A DNA stretch of 64,000 nucleotides from Helichrysum umbraculigerum (lineage: Eukaryota; Streptophyta; Magnoliopsida; Asterales; Asteraceae). Each line of letters opens with the position of its first letter. Position 1 is the stretch's first letter. Location: the NCBI GenBank assembly GCA_949592205.1, contig CATIUR010000005.1, positions 107,753,277 through 107,817,276 on the forward strand. The letters are read 5' to 3'. This document shows, piece after piece, positions 1-10,455 of this stretch. The translations under genes were made by a program, and so were the position numbers. The notes beneath the pieces are model-generated. The model had not been told where the DNA came from. It was given only the letters and a program-made list of their open reading frames with translations, and did not search any database.

Positions 1-2
1 AA

Positions 3-962
3 GAACAACTTACCAGAGAAGCTCGACAGCAAGAAAGACCCAACTACCCAATGGGAGAAATAGAATTCTACGGAAACCAAAGGCGAATATACCAAAAAGT
101 ATATTGTGCTTTAACCGGGTCAGCTTTTCTATACTCATCAAGTCAAAAAGCTATTCTTGCATCAATGAGAACCAATCTGGAAAGAGCCACAGGGAACCCA
201 AGAAGTTATGCCAACATCAGAATGGTGGGAGATCTTAGAACTCTTCTAGATCTCATCGAAACTGGAGAGCACCTCACAGCATCAGAGAACTGCAGGATCG
301 TCATTCAATCCACCATTGGGCACCACATTGAACTAATAATTGATGAGCTGAACGATCCAGCCTATGAAGAGGAAACTCGTGAGGTACCGAGATTCATCCC
401 GCACATGTCGCAAATCAATTTAGCCACTTATGTGACTACCCGACTGCGCGAAATGTACCAAGAAGAAGACGTAGAACTCGACGTCTACCGAAATGGATAT
501 CGCGAGATATTCAGCAAGCTAATTTGCATCTTCACCGACTCGGATTTTCCCTTCAACCGCGAGCAACATCAACTAATCAGACAAGTGTGCCAAGCAACCA
601 GATCCTTCGGAGGAGACCCCTGGGCTAATGATTTTGAAGAAGTGAAAACCGAATTCATGGCTTTAATTGCCTCAATAGGAAGAAACCACCCACAGCGTGA
701 AATAGTTCGAACTTACACCTGCACTCGAATTGACCCTAACGGACCAGTTACAAGGGCAGATCGATACATCTGCTATGGAATGGCAATCCTCGACCGACTC
801 GCCACCGATCACTTCAAAAGCTTGAGAATGCTATCCACCAACCCACCAACTCTCATTGCTGACATGATAGAGCAATTCCTGCAATACTATCCACCACGAT
901 ACTCTCTACCAAGGAACCACAGTGACCACGTCACCACTACGGATGCATCAAGCATCATCTGA
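3..962 (+). CDS. Athila-type 3' ORF (element C1), N-terminus beyond window
   Basis: The frame is open from the window edge to a TGA at 960-962; the first internal Met is at 51. The product has no transmembrane segment or signal peptide, so an envelope role is not supported. It is mostly alpha-helical in composition. It is clearly homologous to the decayed ORF at 46652-48532: both share an RATGNP motif, an NHPQRE/QHPQRE motif and the same domain order. Residues about 11-50 and 151-190 (counted from Met 51) resemble each other, which suggests an internal duplication. The ORF is followed by a hairpin (978-993) and the motif GCGCTTCTCGGGAGGC that also ends the D1 ORF. It lies between the (missing) 5' part of the element and the 3' LTR. 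Unlike its homologue it has no internal stop. The function is unknown to me. Confidence 0.7.
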   Translation, partial: EQLTREARQQERPNYPMGEIEFYGNQRRIYQKVYCALTGSAFLYSSSQKAILASMRTNLERATGNPRSYANIRMVGDLRTLLDLIETGEHLTASENCRIVIQSTIGHHIELIIDELNDPAYEEETREVPRFIPHMSQINLATYVTTRLREMYQEEDVELDVYRNGYREIFSKLICIFTDSDFPFNREQHQLIRQVCQATRSFGGDPWANDFEEVKTEFMALIASIGRNHPQREIVRTYTCTRIDPNGPVTRADRYICYGMAILDRLATDHFKSLRMLSTNPPTLIADMIEQFLQYYPPRYSLPRNHSDHVTTTDASSII

Positions 963-1416
963 AGAAGAAAAGGACTAAGTCGAGCTCTCGACTTTAAAAG
1001 AGCGCTTCTCGGGAGGCAACGCGTGTTTTATTTCTGCTATTTTACTTTCCAAGAAGTGATGACATCTCCGACTATCTTTCACACTCGGATCTTGCAAAGA
1101 ATGCTCCAGCCTGCAAGGAAGCATAAAACCCTGAAGAATCGCAAATCCGACGTGTTCACACTTACGATACTGATCACAAGAAGACTTGACCAAGAGCGCA
1201 CCAAAGAAGACAAAGACCGGCAGATGCAACCAAAAGAACACTGCAACTATCGGGGAGTACTTCTATGCCATCTCTTTCATTCGTTTTAAATATACCATAT
1301 CCATTACGCTTATCACTAAGTGTGGGATTCAAGCCCAGCACACACACACTGAAAGAATGAGTCTTAGATGTTTAAAACCCTAAGTGTGGGATTTTACCCC
1401 ATTCAGAGCTTAGTAT

Positions 1417-1450
1417 AACATCGAGGACGATGTTCCTTTAAGTGTGGGAT
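1417..1450 (+). promoter_or_regulatory. Internal hairpin plus PPT-like module (C1)
   Basis: AACATCG pairs perfectly with CGATGTT around an AGGA loop. After a short spacer comes TAAGTGTGGGAT, the same purine-rich motif that abuts the 3' LTR. Equivalent copies are at 38047-38085, 49436-49470 and 60648-60680. Confidence 0.6.
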
Positions 1451-2273
1451 TGCAGTAGTTGCACTACTGTTAAATGGACATTGGTATATGCTTGATTCTA
1501 AATCGTTGCTCTTTATTAGACCTTGCTTCTCCATAAAAGTAAACAAAATTTTTCAAAACTAAGTTAAAAATATGAAGAAAATGAAAAATTTTAAAAGAAC
1601 GATTTACTTTGGGGAAGAAAGAAAAATAAAATGTAAGTTCTTTTGAAAAACAAGTTTGACAATCCCATAAAGAGCATCGCATGACTAAGCACACAACAAA
1701 CCAACTTTCGATTCGTGAGGTACCTTGAGCCATATGAAAAGCATTCATTTTTAATGCTTCACTTTTTCGATTCTTGAGTGTGCCGATGTATGCGTTTAGA
1801 ATCAGAACTTGCTCTTGTTATGCATTTCGAATCCGAACTTGTGAGTCAAAAAGGAGATCGAATCACATCATTCTTTAACCCACTCATACACCCAAAATAA
1901 GTACGTTACCCCTTTACCTACTCAAAAACATCCCTCAAACTTCCTACAAAGTTCCAAAGATGAAAAAAGAGATAAATCAAGGATATGACGTCAAAAAGAA
2001 AAGGAAAAGTCCCAAGAAAATTCAAAATAAAGAAAGTCAAACGGAGAAAGAAGACTCCGACCAAAATAGAAAGAAGGCGTCAATCCTCCCAAAAATTCAA
2101 AAATTTTCAGCTTCACCAAAAACAAAACCCAACAAAAACCTCTCTCACACCACCAATATTCCACCACCAAAAACCCTACATCACTTCCCTTAGAATGATT
2201 GTAGCTAGATCGACTTCGCGCTCACCAAAAAGGTAACGAATTGATACTCGATCAAGCCTATGACAATAAACAA

Positions 2274-2374
2274 TACATGACTGCCGTTCTGAGCGATTGA
2301 TATAATAGAATAGGAAACCCTAAACACTTTGAGTGATTGGAGTGACCACCTTGAGGGGATCGCCTAGTCATGTA
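2274..2374 (+). other. Conserved ~100-nt structured block in C1 3' region
   Basis: TACATGACT at 2274-2282 is complementary to AGTCATGTA at 2366-2374. The interior contains a conserved GAGTGACCACCTT-like stretch. The same block is at 50649-50755 and, inverted, at 56904-57012. There one closing pair has become a G-U wobble, so pairing is retained. Confidence 0.5.
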
Positions 2375-2528
2375 TCAACGATCAATGATCAAAAGCATGC
2401 TCCTAAAGATTACAACCTTGCTTTCTAAAATATCAAATATCTTTATTTTTCCAAAACCCCCTTAGTAAAAAGTTCCCGTCTTAAAATAATTTCATTATCT
2501 GCTTATCTTTAACCATGTTGAACGTTAG

Positions 2529-2567
2529 TTTGCTTGAGGACAAGCAAAGTGCTAAGTGTGGGATACT
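2529..2567 (+). promoter_or_regulatory. LTR-proximal hairpin and polypurine tract (C1)
   Basis: TTTGCTTG pairs with CAAGCAAA (8 bp) around an AGGA loop. TAAGTGTGGGATAC follows and directly abuts the LTR start at 2568. The position identifies it as the plus-strand primer (PPT) of the element. Confidence 0.7.
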
Positions 2568-4985
2568 TGATATCGCATAAAAAGTCACGTTTTTACTACC
2601 GATATCTCTCTCATTCTGGAACGATTCTTGGCATATTAAATCAAATATAGCACAAATCAGTAACATTATGCCAAGAAGGTCAAAACGAGGTTGCACGATA
2701 AAAATCAAGTAAAACGGATGTGAAACCAAGATTCCACACACGTTTGAAGATTTAAGGCATAAAAACGAGATTTCAAGACCAAAGTGCCCTTCACCAACAT
2801 CCATTATTTCCAAGATGTTCGTTTTCAAAATTCGGATCCAACAGAAGAAGAATCAACTGAAACGGGTAAAAAATGAAGATTTCGCGCCCGCCGGAAGATC
2901 CAAATGATCCGTACACAATATCTGGATCTAGGGACCTCATCTCAGGGCCTATCCTATGTCAAAATCTTCGTTTTTGAATTACGAATCCAACAAAAAAAGA
3001 ATCAACTCAAACGGACGTATAACGAAGAAAACACGCACGAATCAAGAAACGAAGCAACAAACAACGCAACGGGGCGGGGGTGGGCCCACCGCCGCCGGCC
3101 ACCCTGCTCCCGTCCCGGTTTCGGTTTTTGGTAACTTTTGGTACCTGGTGCGGCCACTTTTCGTGTTGTACGGTACCCGATTCGCCTACTTTTCGTATGG
3201 TACATACCACTTTTGGCAAGCTTTCTAACATGCACCTCAAGGCCAACTTGTGCTAATGTGAGCCAAAGCTCACCTATAAATAGGAGGCTTTTGGTTCATT
3301 TGAAAGACACACCTTCACATATCACATATGCACTAGTTACTTTCTCACTTTCTCATTCTACTTTCTTTAAATTAGCATTAGGTTAGTTTAGCATTTTGTT
3401 TAAAGTAGAAAGAAAGCTAGGAACGTGTTGTAATCTTTGGTGTACACTTGGAGTTACGCTCATCAATTCAAGTCTATTCCTTCGCGCATATTAATCTCGG
3501 TTATCTCTATCCTTATCTATCTTAATTAAACATGTTTGCTTTAATTATGTTTGCGATCGTTATTACCATGATTAGCAAGTAGATTACTATTGTATTTGTT
3601 GTGATGTAGTTAGTATATAATTGTGGGATGACTTTGAATACGTCGTGAGATAATATGACGACCCCTATTTGACTGATTACTCGGTATAGTATTGGAAATG
3701 CTTTTGAGCATAGTACAAATATATGGAAGCCAGTAACGACCGAAGGTAGTTGTATTATTGATCGACGTTATAAAATGGAAAACTTTGTGAACGGACTTAT
3801 CTTGTGATTTTAAACCTAAAACTTATATTCGCCTTTCGATTAACAAACGTGATTGTAACCTTGTAAAGAGGAGTCGCGAACCTCAATACTCGGTCAATAG
3901 TTATCTGTGTAAAAACTATGTTTTTAATTGTAACGTCATGCAAGCATTATAAAACGCAATGTGATTACGTGGACTTGCCATGAGTATTGTACACTTCCAA
4001 TCACAATGTACTTATCATGTAAACATCGCGAAGCAATTAAACTCACAACGGAAACATTGGTAAACAATTCAATACGTTGTGAGCTACTATAGTATTTTCC
4101 GACATGGTCTGGGTTTGACTTTACGTAAAAAGTCGTCAGCATTTTAATTAGTTGTTTTACTTTAGATTAGATTAGATTAGGTAGGCTAAAGGCTAAATGA
4201 CCATTTACGAAAACCTAGGGATTTGTTAATTGTATTGAGAAAGGCAAGTTTAAAATCCAACTTAACCCGATACTTTTTATTAAAACCATGAAACCTAAAG
4301 TACGGTACGCAAGAAACCTAAATGCTTTCCCTCGTTTATCACGCCTAAGTTTCATTGGTAGAAATTGATTAAATAAGTCCGGACACAAGTTCTAAGTTAG
4401 TTGTTTAATGGATTCATAATCATTGTGGTATTAAGAACGGCTAGACGTGTTATGGACTTGCTACTCTATTCCTTCGCCCACGAGCGAATACGTTCAATAA
4501 TATGGGCCACTGACTCCCTCACAGGAGAGTGTGGAGAGTTGAGCATTGTCTGTCTGGTCAGAATCATGATACCTTAGTTCCTCTTGACATATTAGTTGAT
4601 AACCGACTAATAAGGAATCTATTGGTTATACCACAAGTTAAGGAATCTCATAAGCAACCCAATTTAGTTAATCGTTTTCCTGTAAGAGTTATCATCCCAT
4701 AATTATTAACTAACGAACTCACAACAAATACTACTTTGCATATCTGATATCCTATTACATTTTATCCGCTTTATTTAGTTTATTTAGTTAACTGAACCAA
4801 AACCCCCAACGCACTCTTTTAAAACATTTACTAGAAAAGAAAGATTGATTGGATCACCTCCTCTTCAATTCAGTTTCTCTTTAAGAACGACTCTAGGTCC
4901 AACTTACCGCCTACTAACCTTTTGGTTCAGTACTAGTAAGTCACACTTAGACCCCAGCAATTATAAATTTAAAACAACCCGTTGT
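2568..4985 (+). repeat. 3' LTR of Athila-type element C1
   Basis: It begins TGATATCGC right after the PPT and is colinear with the minus-strand LTR at 21353-23860. A TATA box (CTATAAATAGG) is at 3274-3284. About 3068-3225 is a GC-rich block with repeated GGTACC-containing units just upstream of the TATA box. The similarity to the C2 LTR stops near 4985, about 60 bp short of the expected end (GGCGGCATCA in C2), so the 3' edge looks truncated at the junction with LTR E. Confidence 0.8.
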
Positions 4986-4989
4986 TTTC

Positions 4990-7219
4990 AGAAGCAACAA
5001 CCTTCATTGGATTAATCGTAACTCAAGCAGTACAGTATATCAGTAAGTCTGTAAGTCAGTGAGTCGGTAAAGTCTGTAAGAGTAGCAAGTCTGTAAAGTC
5101 TGTAAGTTTTGTAAAATGGTAAATTCGTAAGTCGGTCATATAGTAAGTATATGCGTTGGTGAAAACAGTAAGAATACAAATCGCTAAGACAGTAAGTTTG
5201 TAAAGTAGTAATTCAGTAAAGTCTGTAAAGTGGTATCCCAGTAAAATAGTAAGTTTATAAGTCGGTCAGTAAGTAAGTATAAATCGGTAACTTTGTAAAG
5301 TAGTAATGTAGTAAGTATGTCCGAATAGTAAATCGGTAAAGTAGTACATTTGTAAAGTAAAAAGTGTGTAAGGTTATAAGTTTGAAAAGTACTAAGTTTG
5401 TAAAGTAGTAAGTTCGTAAGGTAGTAAGTTCGAATTTTCAATAAGCCCGTAAAGTAGTAAAGTAATAATCAGTAAGTTTGTAAAGTACTATGTCGGTATC
5501 GTATTAAGTCTGTAAAGCAATGAATCGGTGAAGTACAAAGTATACACAGTAATTCAGTAAAGACGGTAGTTTCATTGTGTTCAAGCAAATACAAGTAATG
5601 CATCTCCTCCAAAGTAAAAGCAGTAAAAAGGGGCCGTGAGACTCACCTCGGGTGCTAGCGTTCCTAAACGCGCGTGATGTTCCAATAGAAACTCCTAGAG
5701 TCCTAAACACATAAGATTAAGTGAGTAAATGGATATCTTAAAGATTATCCATGCTAGTTGTCTATCTAACTAGTTAACATTAAATTGTTTGGTTGTATAA
5801 TTGTAAAGATGTTCGGCCCGTTGGTGGTGATTCGAAATTATATTTGTAAAATATAATAGTGTTCATTTCGTGTATAATTGACTCGTATATCTAACTCTTA
5901 TATGGTCAAACAGGCTCGGTTTGACCCGCAACTTTCACACAAGTCTTAAAATGGTTAAATAAGTCTCAGAAAACTATCGTTATGTTTCGTGGGTCTCTCG
6001 AAGTGTCGTTTTCATGATTATGTCAAAACAGTCCTCTTTACATAGGTTTTTCAGATTTTGACTAAACAAACCTCTCGATTTATACACTTTTTAAGCCAAA
6101 TCAAGCTCTACCAAAAATCACACATGTTCACCTATGAATATAGTCCATTTCTGCACTTTATTGTATTTTTATATGTTTGTTTACTATTTTCAACAAAAAT
6201 AAACACGAGGCGTGGTCGGATCGGGTTAGATAATGAGTTCAGTCCAAAGATTCACGTTTTTCACCATGATCCGAGAGGATCTGGGCCGAGGGCCAAAAAT
6301 GAAAGTTGTAGCTCGTATCTTAATGAACATTTTTCGTTTAGATGTCGAAAGTTGGTTCTTCCTAGTTTTCGAGATATAGGTGTTTTGGTTAGTCGGTTTT
6401 TAAGAGACAGAATCTGTCTTTTATACATACACATGAAAAACGTATTTTAAGCTTTGATTTGGATATGATATTGTTATAAGAGTAAGATAACATGTATATC
6501 TATGAAAACCACGAAAATCTAGAGAGAGAGAGGTGGTGATTCATACCAAAAACGAGTTCTAGAGGGAGGGGAAGGTAGGATGATGCTTGTTGCTCCTTCT
6601 TGCTCCTTCTTCTTGCTTTTCTTCAAGGTAAAAGATGGTGGATGATGGTGGTTTGTGGTGGTGACGTGGCTGATCAAAGGAGAGGGAAGGAGAGAGTTGT
6701 AAGTGTGTGTTTTAGTGAGAGAATGTAGAGTGAGAGTGAGGGAACAATAATGAAGGAAATAATGGTGGTGAGATGGTCTTGTTAGTCAAGAGCATGATCC
6801 ACAAAAAGTGGATCATGTTGGCTGATTTTCCTAAGGTCAAAATGTGGTAGATTTTTTTTAATCTTGTCTCAAATGATTGGTTTATACCCGTGTTCGTTTA
6901 CCCGGTCGTTTAAATGTTTATATTATCGTTATACGTTTTACGTACGTGTTTTAAATAACGAATATTATTTCGATCTTTTAGTTGGTAGTATTACTCAATA
7001 ATACTTGAAACATTTATAAAAATGTTTGGTTGAAGTGTCGGGTTCAGTTTACGCGTTCTGTCAGATTCGTATGTACAAGATTATTAAATAATCTTTTCAT
7101 GTTATATATATACATTTATATATATAATACTTGTATACTTTGGTATTGAGCGTATGTGATACACGAAATAAAAGTTTAAATTGGGCGCAAAAATTGACCC
7201 TTTTTGACCGGGTATCACA
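4990..7219 (-). repeat. 3' LTR 'E' of a minus-strand Tekay-type element, left end truncated
   Basis: Read on the minus strand it starts TGTGATACCCGG at 7219, immediately after a PPT. It keeps blocks shared with LTRs H, A, J and F: the phrase around GGCCCGTTGGTG (about 5815) and the GGTGAGTCTCAC box (5631-5648). The left end lacks the usual TGTRACACCC terminus. 5030-5560 is a degenerate array of short GTAAGTC-like units (next entry). No coding potential. Confidence 0.65.
5030..5560. repeat. Degenerate short tandem repeat in LTR E
   Basis: About 530 bp of irregular units resembling AGTAAGTCTGTAA and GTAAAGTAGTAAGTT. It occupies the LTR position where LTR A carries its 26-bp TTTACCGCAATATCG repeat. 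Confidence 0.65.
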
Positions 7220-7254
7220 TTCTCCCCTTGTTAGGAGAATTTCGTCCCGAATTT
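7220..7254 (-). promoter_or_regulatory. Polypurine tract with upstream hairpin (E)
   Basis: On the minus strand CAAGGGGAGAA abuts the LTR start. Just upstream is a GGA-loop hairpin related to AATTTCG/CGAAATT, partly mismatched here. The same arrangement is at 28519-28553 in element A. Confidence 0.6.
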
Positions 7255-8715
7255 TTGTTCGTAGCAATTATTGATGTGTCGATGTATTGGTCTGTGCATA
7301 TCCTAAGAAAGTTTGTGATATTATTATGAGTGACACACTCGTATATCTAGGGTTGTCTTCCTCCCCTTGTTGAACTATTGCCCTACTGGCGACTAAAGGA
7401 ATAGAGGAGTGAGTTTCGATGTAGTTAACCATTTTGTCTATGAAAGCAAGTTCAGTCATTCAGTCAACCGCTAAGGTGTAGCTACATTTTGCACTTGTAG
7501 CCTAAAGTAAAGTAGTAATCTTCCACTGTATTCATACAGTTTGTAACAGTCAGTAATGTCGTAGCATAACTTAGACTCTATCAGTCTCGTATAGAAACTA
7601 TGTGGTTTAGCATAACTTAGTTTTATGTGGGATGTTACCCAGTATATATGAGTTAACCGGTATGTCTTCGGTATAAGACAGTGTAGGATATGTCCCCTGA
7701 AAAGTGAGCTAAACCTCGTCTCATATAGAAACTATAGAAACTAAATTGTCGTTTTTTCCTAACCCTGTCGTGCACTTAGAGTTTAGAGAAAACATAAAAG
7801 ATATCAAGCAGCAAGTAAGATTTATCAAAGTAAATAGTATAAAGGCAGTCATAGTATTAGTGAGTGACCATATCCGCGTCTTTATTCAAGTCCGGGTAGA
7901 CTTTTCTTATAGAAGCAAGGGTGTCATTGTATACTGTGAAATTTTTGCGGACCATTCAGAATTTGAAATTTGTTTAAAGTTGTGCACTATAAATAAGTTT
8001 ACACAGTTACAAAATTTTGAAAATTTTATAAAACATTTCGTGAGAAATTTTCGTAGAATTTTATTAGAAATACATTTGTTAGAAACTATGATGGTGAAAG
8101 TCTGTTGAAACTTGAAATCCGTTGAAAACTTGAGTCGATAAGTAGTTCAGTTGAAACCATTGTCAGCGACCAGGCTTTGAAAATTTTGTTTAGCAAAATC
8201 CGTTGATAAATAGGAGTTATGTGAACTTCAGGGTAAAGCCCTGTTGAAATTTGTCGAAACAGTTTTCCTAGGGAACACCTAATGGTACAGTGGATTGAGT
8301 TTCAAAATGTTATAGACGTATAATTAGGTAGGTGGTAGAGAAAGTGAGGCCTATCTATGAGGACGAGATTGCGATGAATTGGATGGTGTGTTTGCCATTC
8401 TGAGACAAAGTGTTAGAGAAAGTGAGGCCTATCTATGTATATATATATAATAATATCACATAATAGCCTAGGGTGTCTAACACAGACATGTTTGAGTCTT
8501 GGTTCTCTCGAGGTCAGAGTCAACTAGTGTATTCCCGTTTAACATGACCATTTCAGACCTTACATCATCTTTCCTTAATTGTACATAGTTGATCAGGCTA
8601 TGTTAAATTAAAGTCGTATGCTGTAATTCCTGAACCAATCATACCAAGTAAGGAAATACTGCCTAACGGTCATAGTCTAGGCCCACTAAATGCAACCTAT
8701 TTCACTATAACCTTA
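7255..8715 (-). other. Non-coding interior of the E/H Tekay-type unit
   Basis: About 1.5 kb between LTRs E and H. No gag or pol similarity in any frame; the one longer ORF (7746-8108) is not recognisable. 8300-8450 has two copies of an AGTGAGGCCTATCTATG phrase. 8468-8731 matches the leaders of A (30600-30865) and J (44150-44419). Confidence 0.55.
8575..8611 (-). ncRNA. Dimerisation-site-like leader hairpin (E/H)
   Basis: TTAATT and ACATAG pair with CTATGT and AATTAA around a loop containing the self-complementary TGATCA. It lies about 105 nt downstream of the PBS in the element's direction. Homologous hairpins are at 30710-30746, 44264-44300 and 15998-16030. Confidence 0.5.
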
Positions 8716-8731
8716 GGCTCTGATACCAATC
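8716..8731 (-). promoter_or_regulatory. tRNA-Met primer-binding site (E/H)
   Basis: The reverse complement reads TTGGTATCAGAGCC next to the LTR terminus, complementary to the 3' end of initiator tRNA-Met. Confidence 0.85.
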
Positions 8732-9811
8732 TGTAACACCCCCAAATTTACTGTTTGGCGGAAGCATACTTTGGGTGTTACTAATCAATAATCAAAGCAC
8801 AAAGAGATATAGCAAACGACTCTATATGCGTCGTTTAACAAAATATATTAATATAGTAAATGTTTACAACGTTTAAAGCTGTACATAGCTCGTGTTCGAC
8901 TAAATGAGAGATTTCAGTACATAAGCACTTGTACAAAATATACTAATGCAATAAAATCTCTAATGTCTGCATGCTGACTCGAGCTATAGTAATCCTGAGG
9001 CAGTCCAATCTACTGATGGGTACCTGTGATACATGCTAAAATGGGTCAGCGAAAAGCTGGTGAGCTCACAGGTTTGAAATCAAATAATATCGTATGAACC
9101 GCAAGATTTAAGTAATGATTTGCATCCAGCAAATAAATAATAGTAGTGTATACAGCCATGAGCACATAGTCTGAGCTTAACTCGAGGGTCGGGTCCCATA
9201 TAGAGAATTCCGAGCGAGGTGCCTCCACGAGTGCCTAATCCACACTCGTCTGAACAATTATTAGTACATCCGTTTACCCAGTTAGTGCATGCTAACCCGG
9301 ACGAGGAGGGTCAATCCTATATGGTACCATATACTAATAATCATGCTACAACGTATTACCAAACTATGCTGACGGAGGACTTTGAAATGATTAGTGGAAA
9401 ACAACTCATGTAGTATATTGTAAAGTTTGTACTTGCGTTCACATGTTAAAAATAAGCATTGAATCACACCCATGAGTGAAAAGCGGTAAAAAGAGGGGCT
9501 ATGAGACTCACCTGAGTCTTGAAGCGTTTAGTCAATAAACGTATGATGCTTAATCAAGCAGTGAGATGTCCGCAGACAGATAACCTGAGGGTGTCCATGA
9601 CACGCGATGGTTATTAATATGAGTAGGTAGTTACAAAGACTACCTTTGTAGTTGTTCGTTCAACTATAATGTCCAAATGACTACGATTTGGTTGTTTGGT
9701 TTAAGTTTTGAAAACGTATACGGCCCATTGGTGATTAGTTGCAGTAATAATCTCAACATTATTATTTTTGATTTCAAATAGTTATACTTAAAAGTATTTA
9801 TAAACTTTAGG

Positions 9812-9900
9812 TGACGGGGGTCCGGGGGCAGCGCCCCTGGTAAGCGGGGTTCCAGGGGTGGCAACCCCTGGCGGGGTCCAAGGGGCTGGCCCCTGGTTGA
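9812..9900. repeat. GC-rich nested hairpins in LTR H
   Basis: Successive hairpins such as CCAGGGGTGGCAACCCCTGG and GGGGCTGGCCCC, in strongly GC-rich DNA inside AT-rich surroundings, next to the TATA-like site. Confidence 0.6.
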
Positions 9901-10049
9901 GGTCGAGATGCCAAGTCAGCTCGAAAATTTTTTATTTCTACTAAATTGCTTTGGTGAAAAACGCATCTGGACTTGAATTTGGATGAAATCAAGAGATAAA
10001 ATTTAGGTCTCGACACTTAGTAAAAATTGGTTTGAAACCTTCTGTTTTT

Positions 10050-10455
10050 AGCGTCACTTATAGCGACACTTAGGGCTTAGGCGACACTCAGGAAGTGTCG
10101 CATGAAATGACGGATTCTGATTAATGGCGTCACTTGTGCAAGTGACGCATAGGGTGCGACACTTAAGGAAGTGTCGGTTGTAAGTGTCGGTACGAGTGTC
10201 ATGAGTCACTAAGGTTAGTGACGGATGAAATCTGTTCTCGATTATAGGCGTCACTTAAACAAGTGACGCTATAAGTGTCGGTTTATAGTGACGGGTATTG
10301 AATTTGCGACACTTAGGCAAGTGTCGGGAAAAAGGGGTTTTATGCGGCACTTAGGCAAGTGACGCAAAATTAGGGCTTTTAGCGATACTCAATGCGTCAC
10401 TTAAGTGAAGCACGAAGTGACGCTATACTGCAGTCGTCGTTGCGACACTTAAAGC
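10050..10455. repeat. Array of GACAC/GTCAC hairpins in LTR H
   Basis: At least seven hairpins of 21-29 nt. Stems are built from GCGACACTT/AAGTGTCGC or GCGTCACTT/AAGTGACGC, for example 10081-10101, 10127-10148 and 10248-10269. Loops vary. Both arms change together between the GACAC and GTCAC versions. Confidence 0.65.

Larger units (their letters stand above)
963..2567 (+). other. 3' noncoding region of Athila-type C1
   Basis: No credible ORF. The region is colinear with 48533-50981 (D1) and, on the minus strand, with 56678-57730 plus 60161-61074 (D2). It holds four copies of a PPT-like motif AAGTGTGGGAT (about 1320, 1381, 1440 and 2554), two of them with upstream hairpins. It also holds a conserved block with a TACATGACT/AGTCATGTA closing helix at 2274-2374. 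The long distance between ORF and LTR and this conservation suggest functional RNA rather than decayed coding sequence. Confidence 0.7.

Noticed and set aside
51..962. Envelope gene
   Set aside because: Position fits the env-like ORF of Athila, but there is no signal peptide, transmembrane segment or cysteine pattern.
6058..6450. 130-residue ORF in LTR E
   Set aside because: Lies inside an LTR, no recognisable domain, and homologous LTRs do not keep the frame.
10050..10455. CRISPR-like array
   Set aside because: Repeats are themselves hairpins without regular unique spacers, and the context is a plant LTR.
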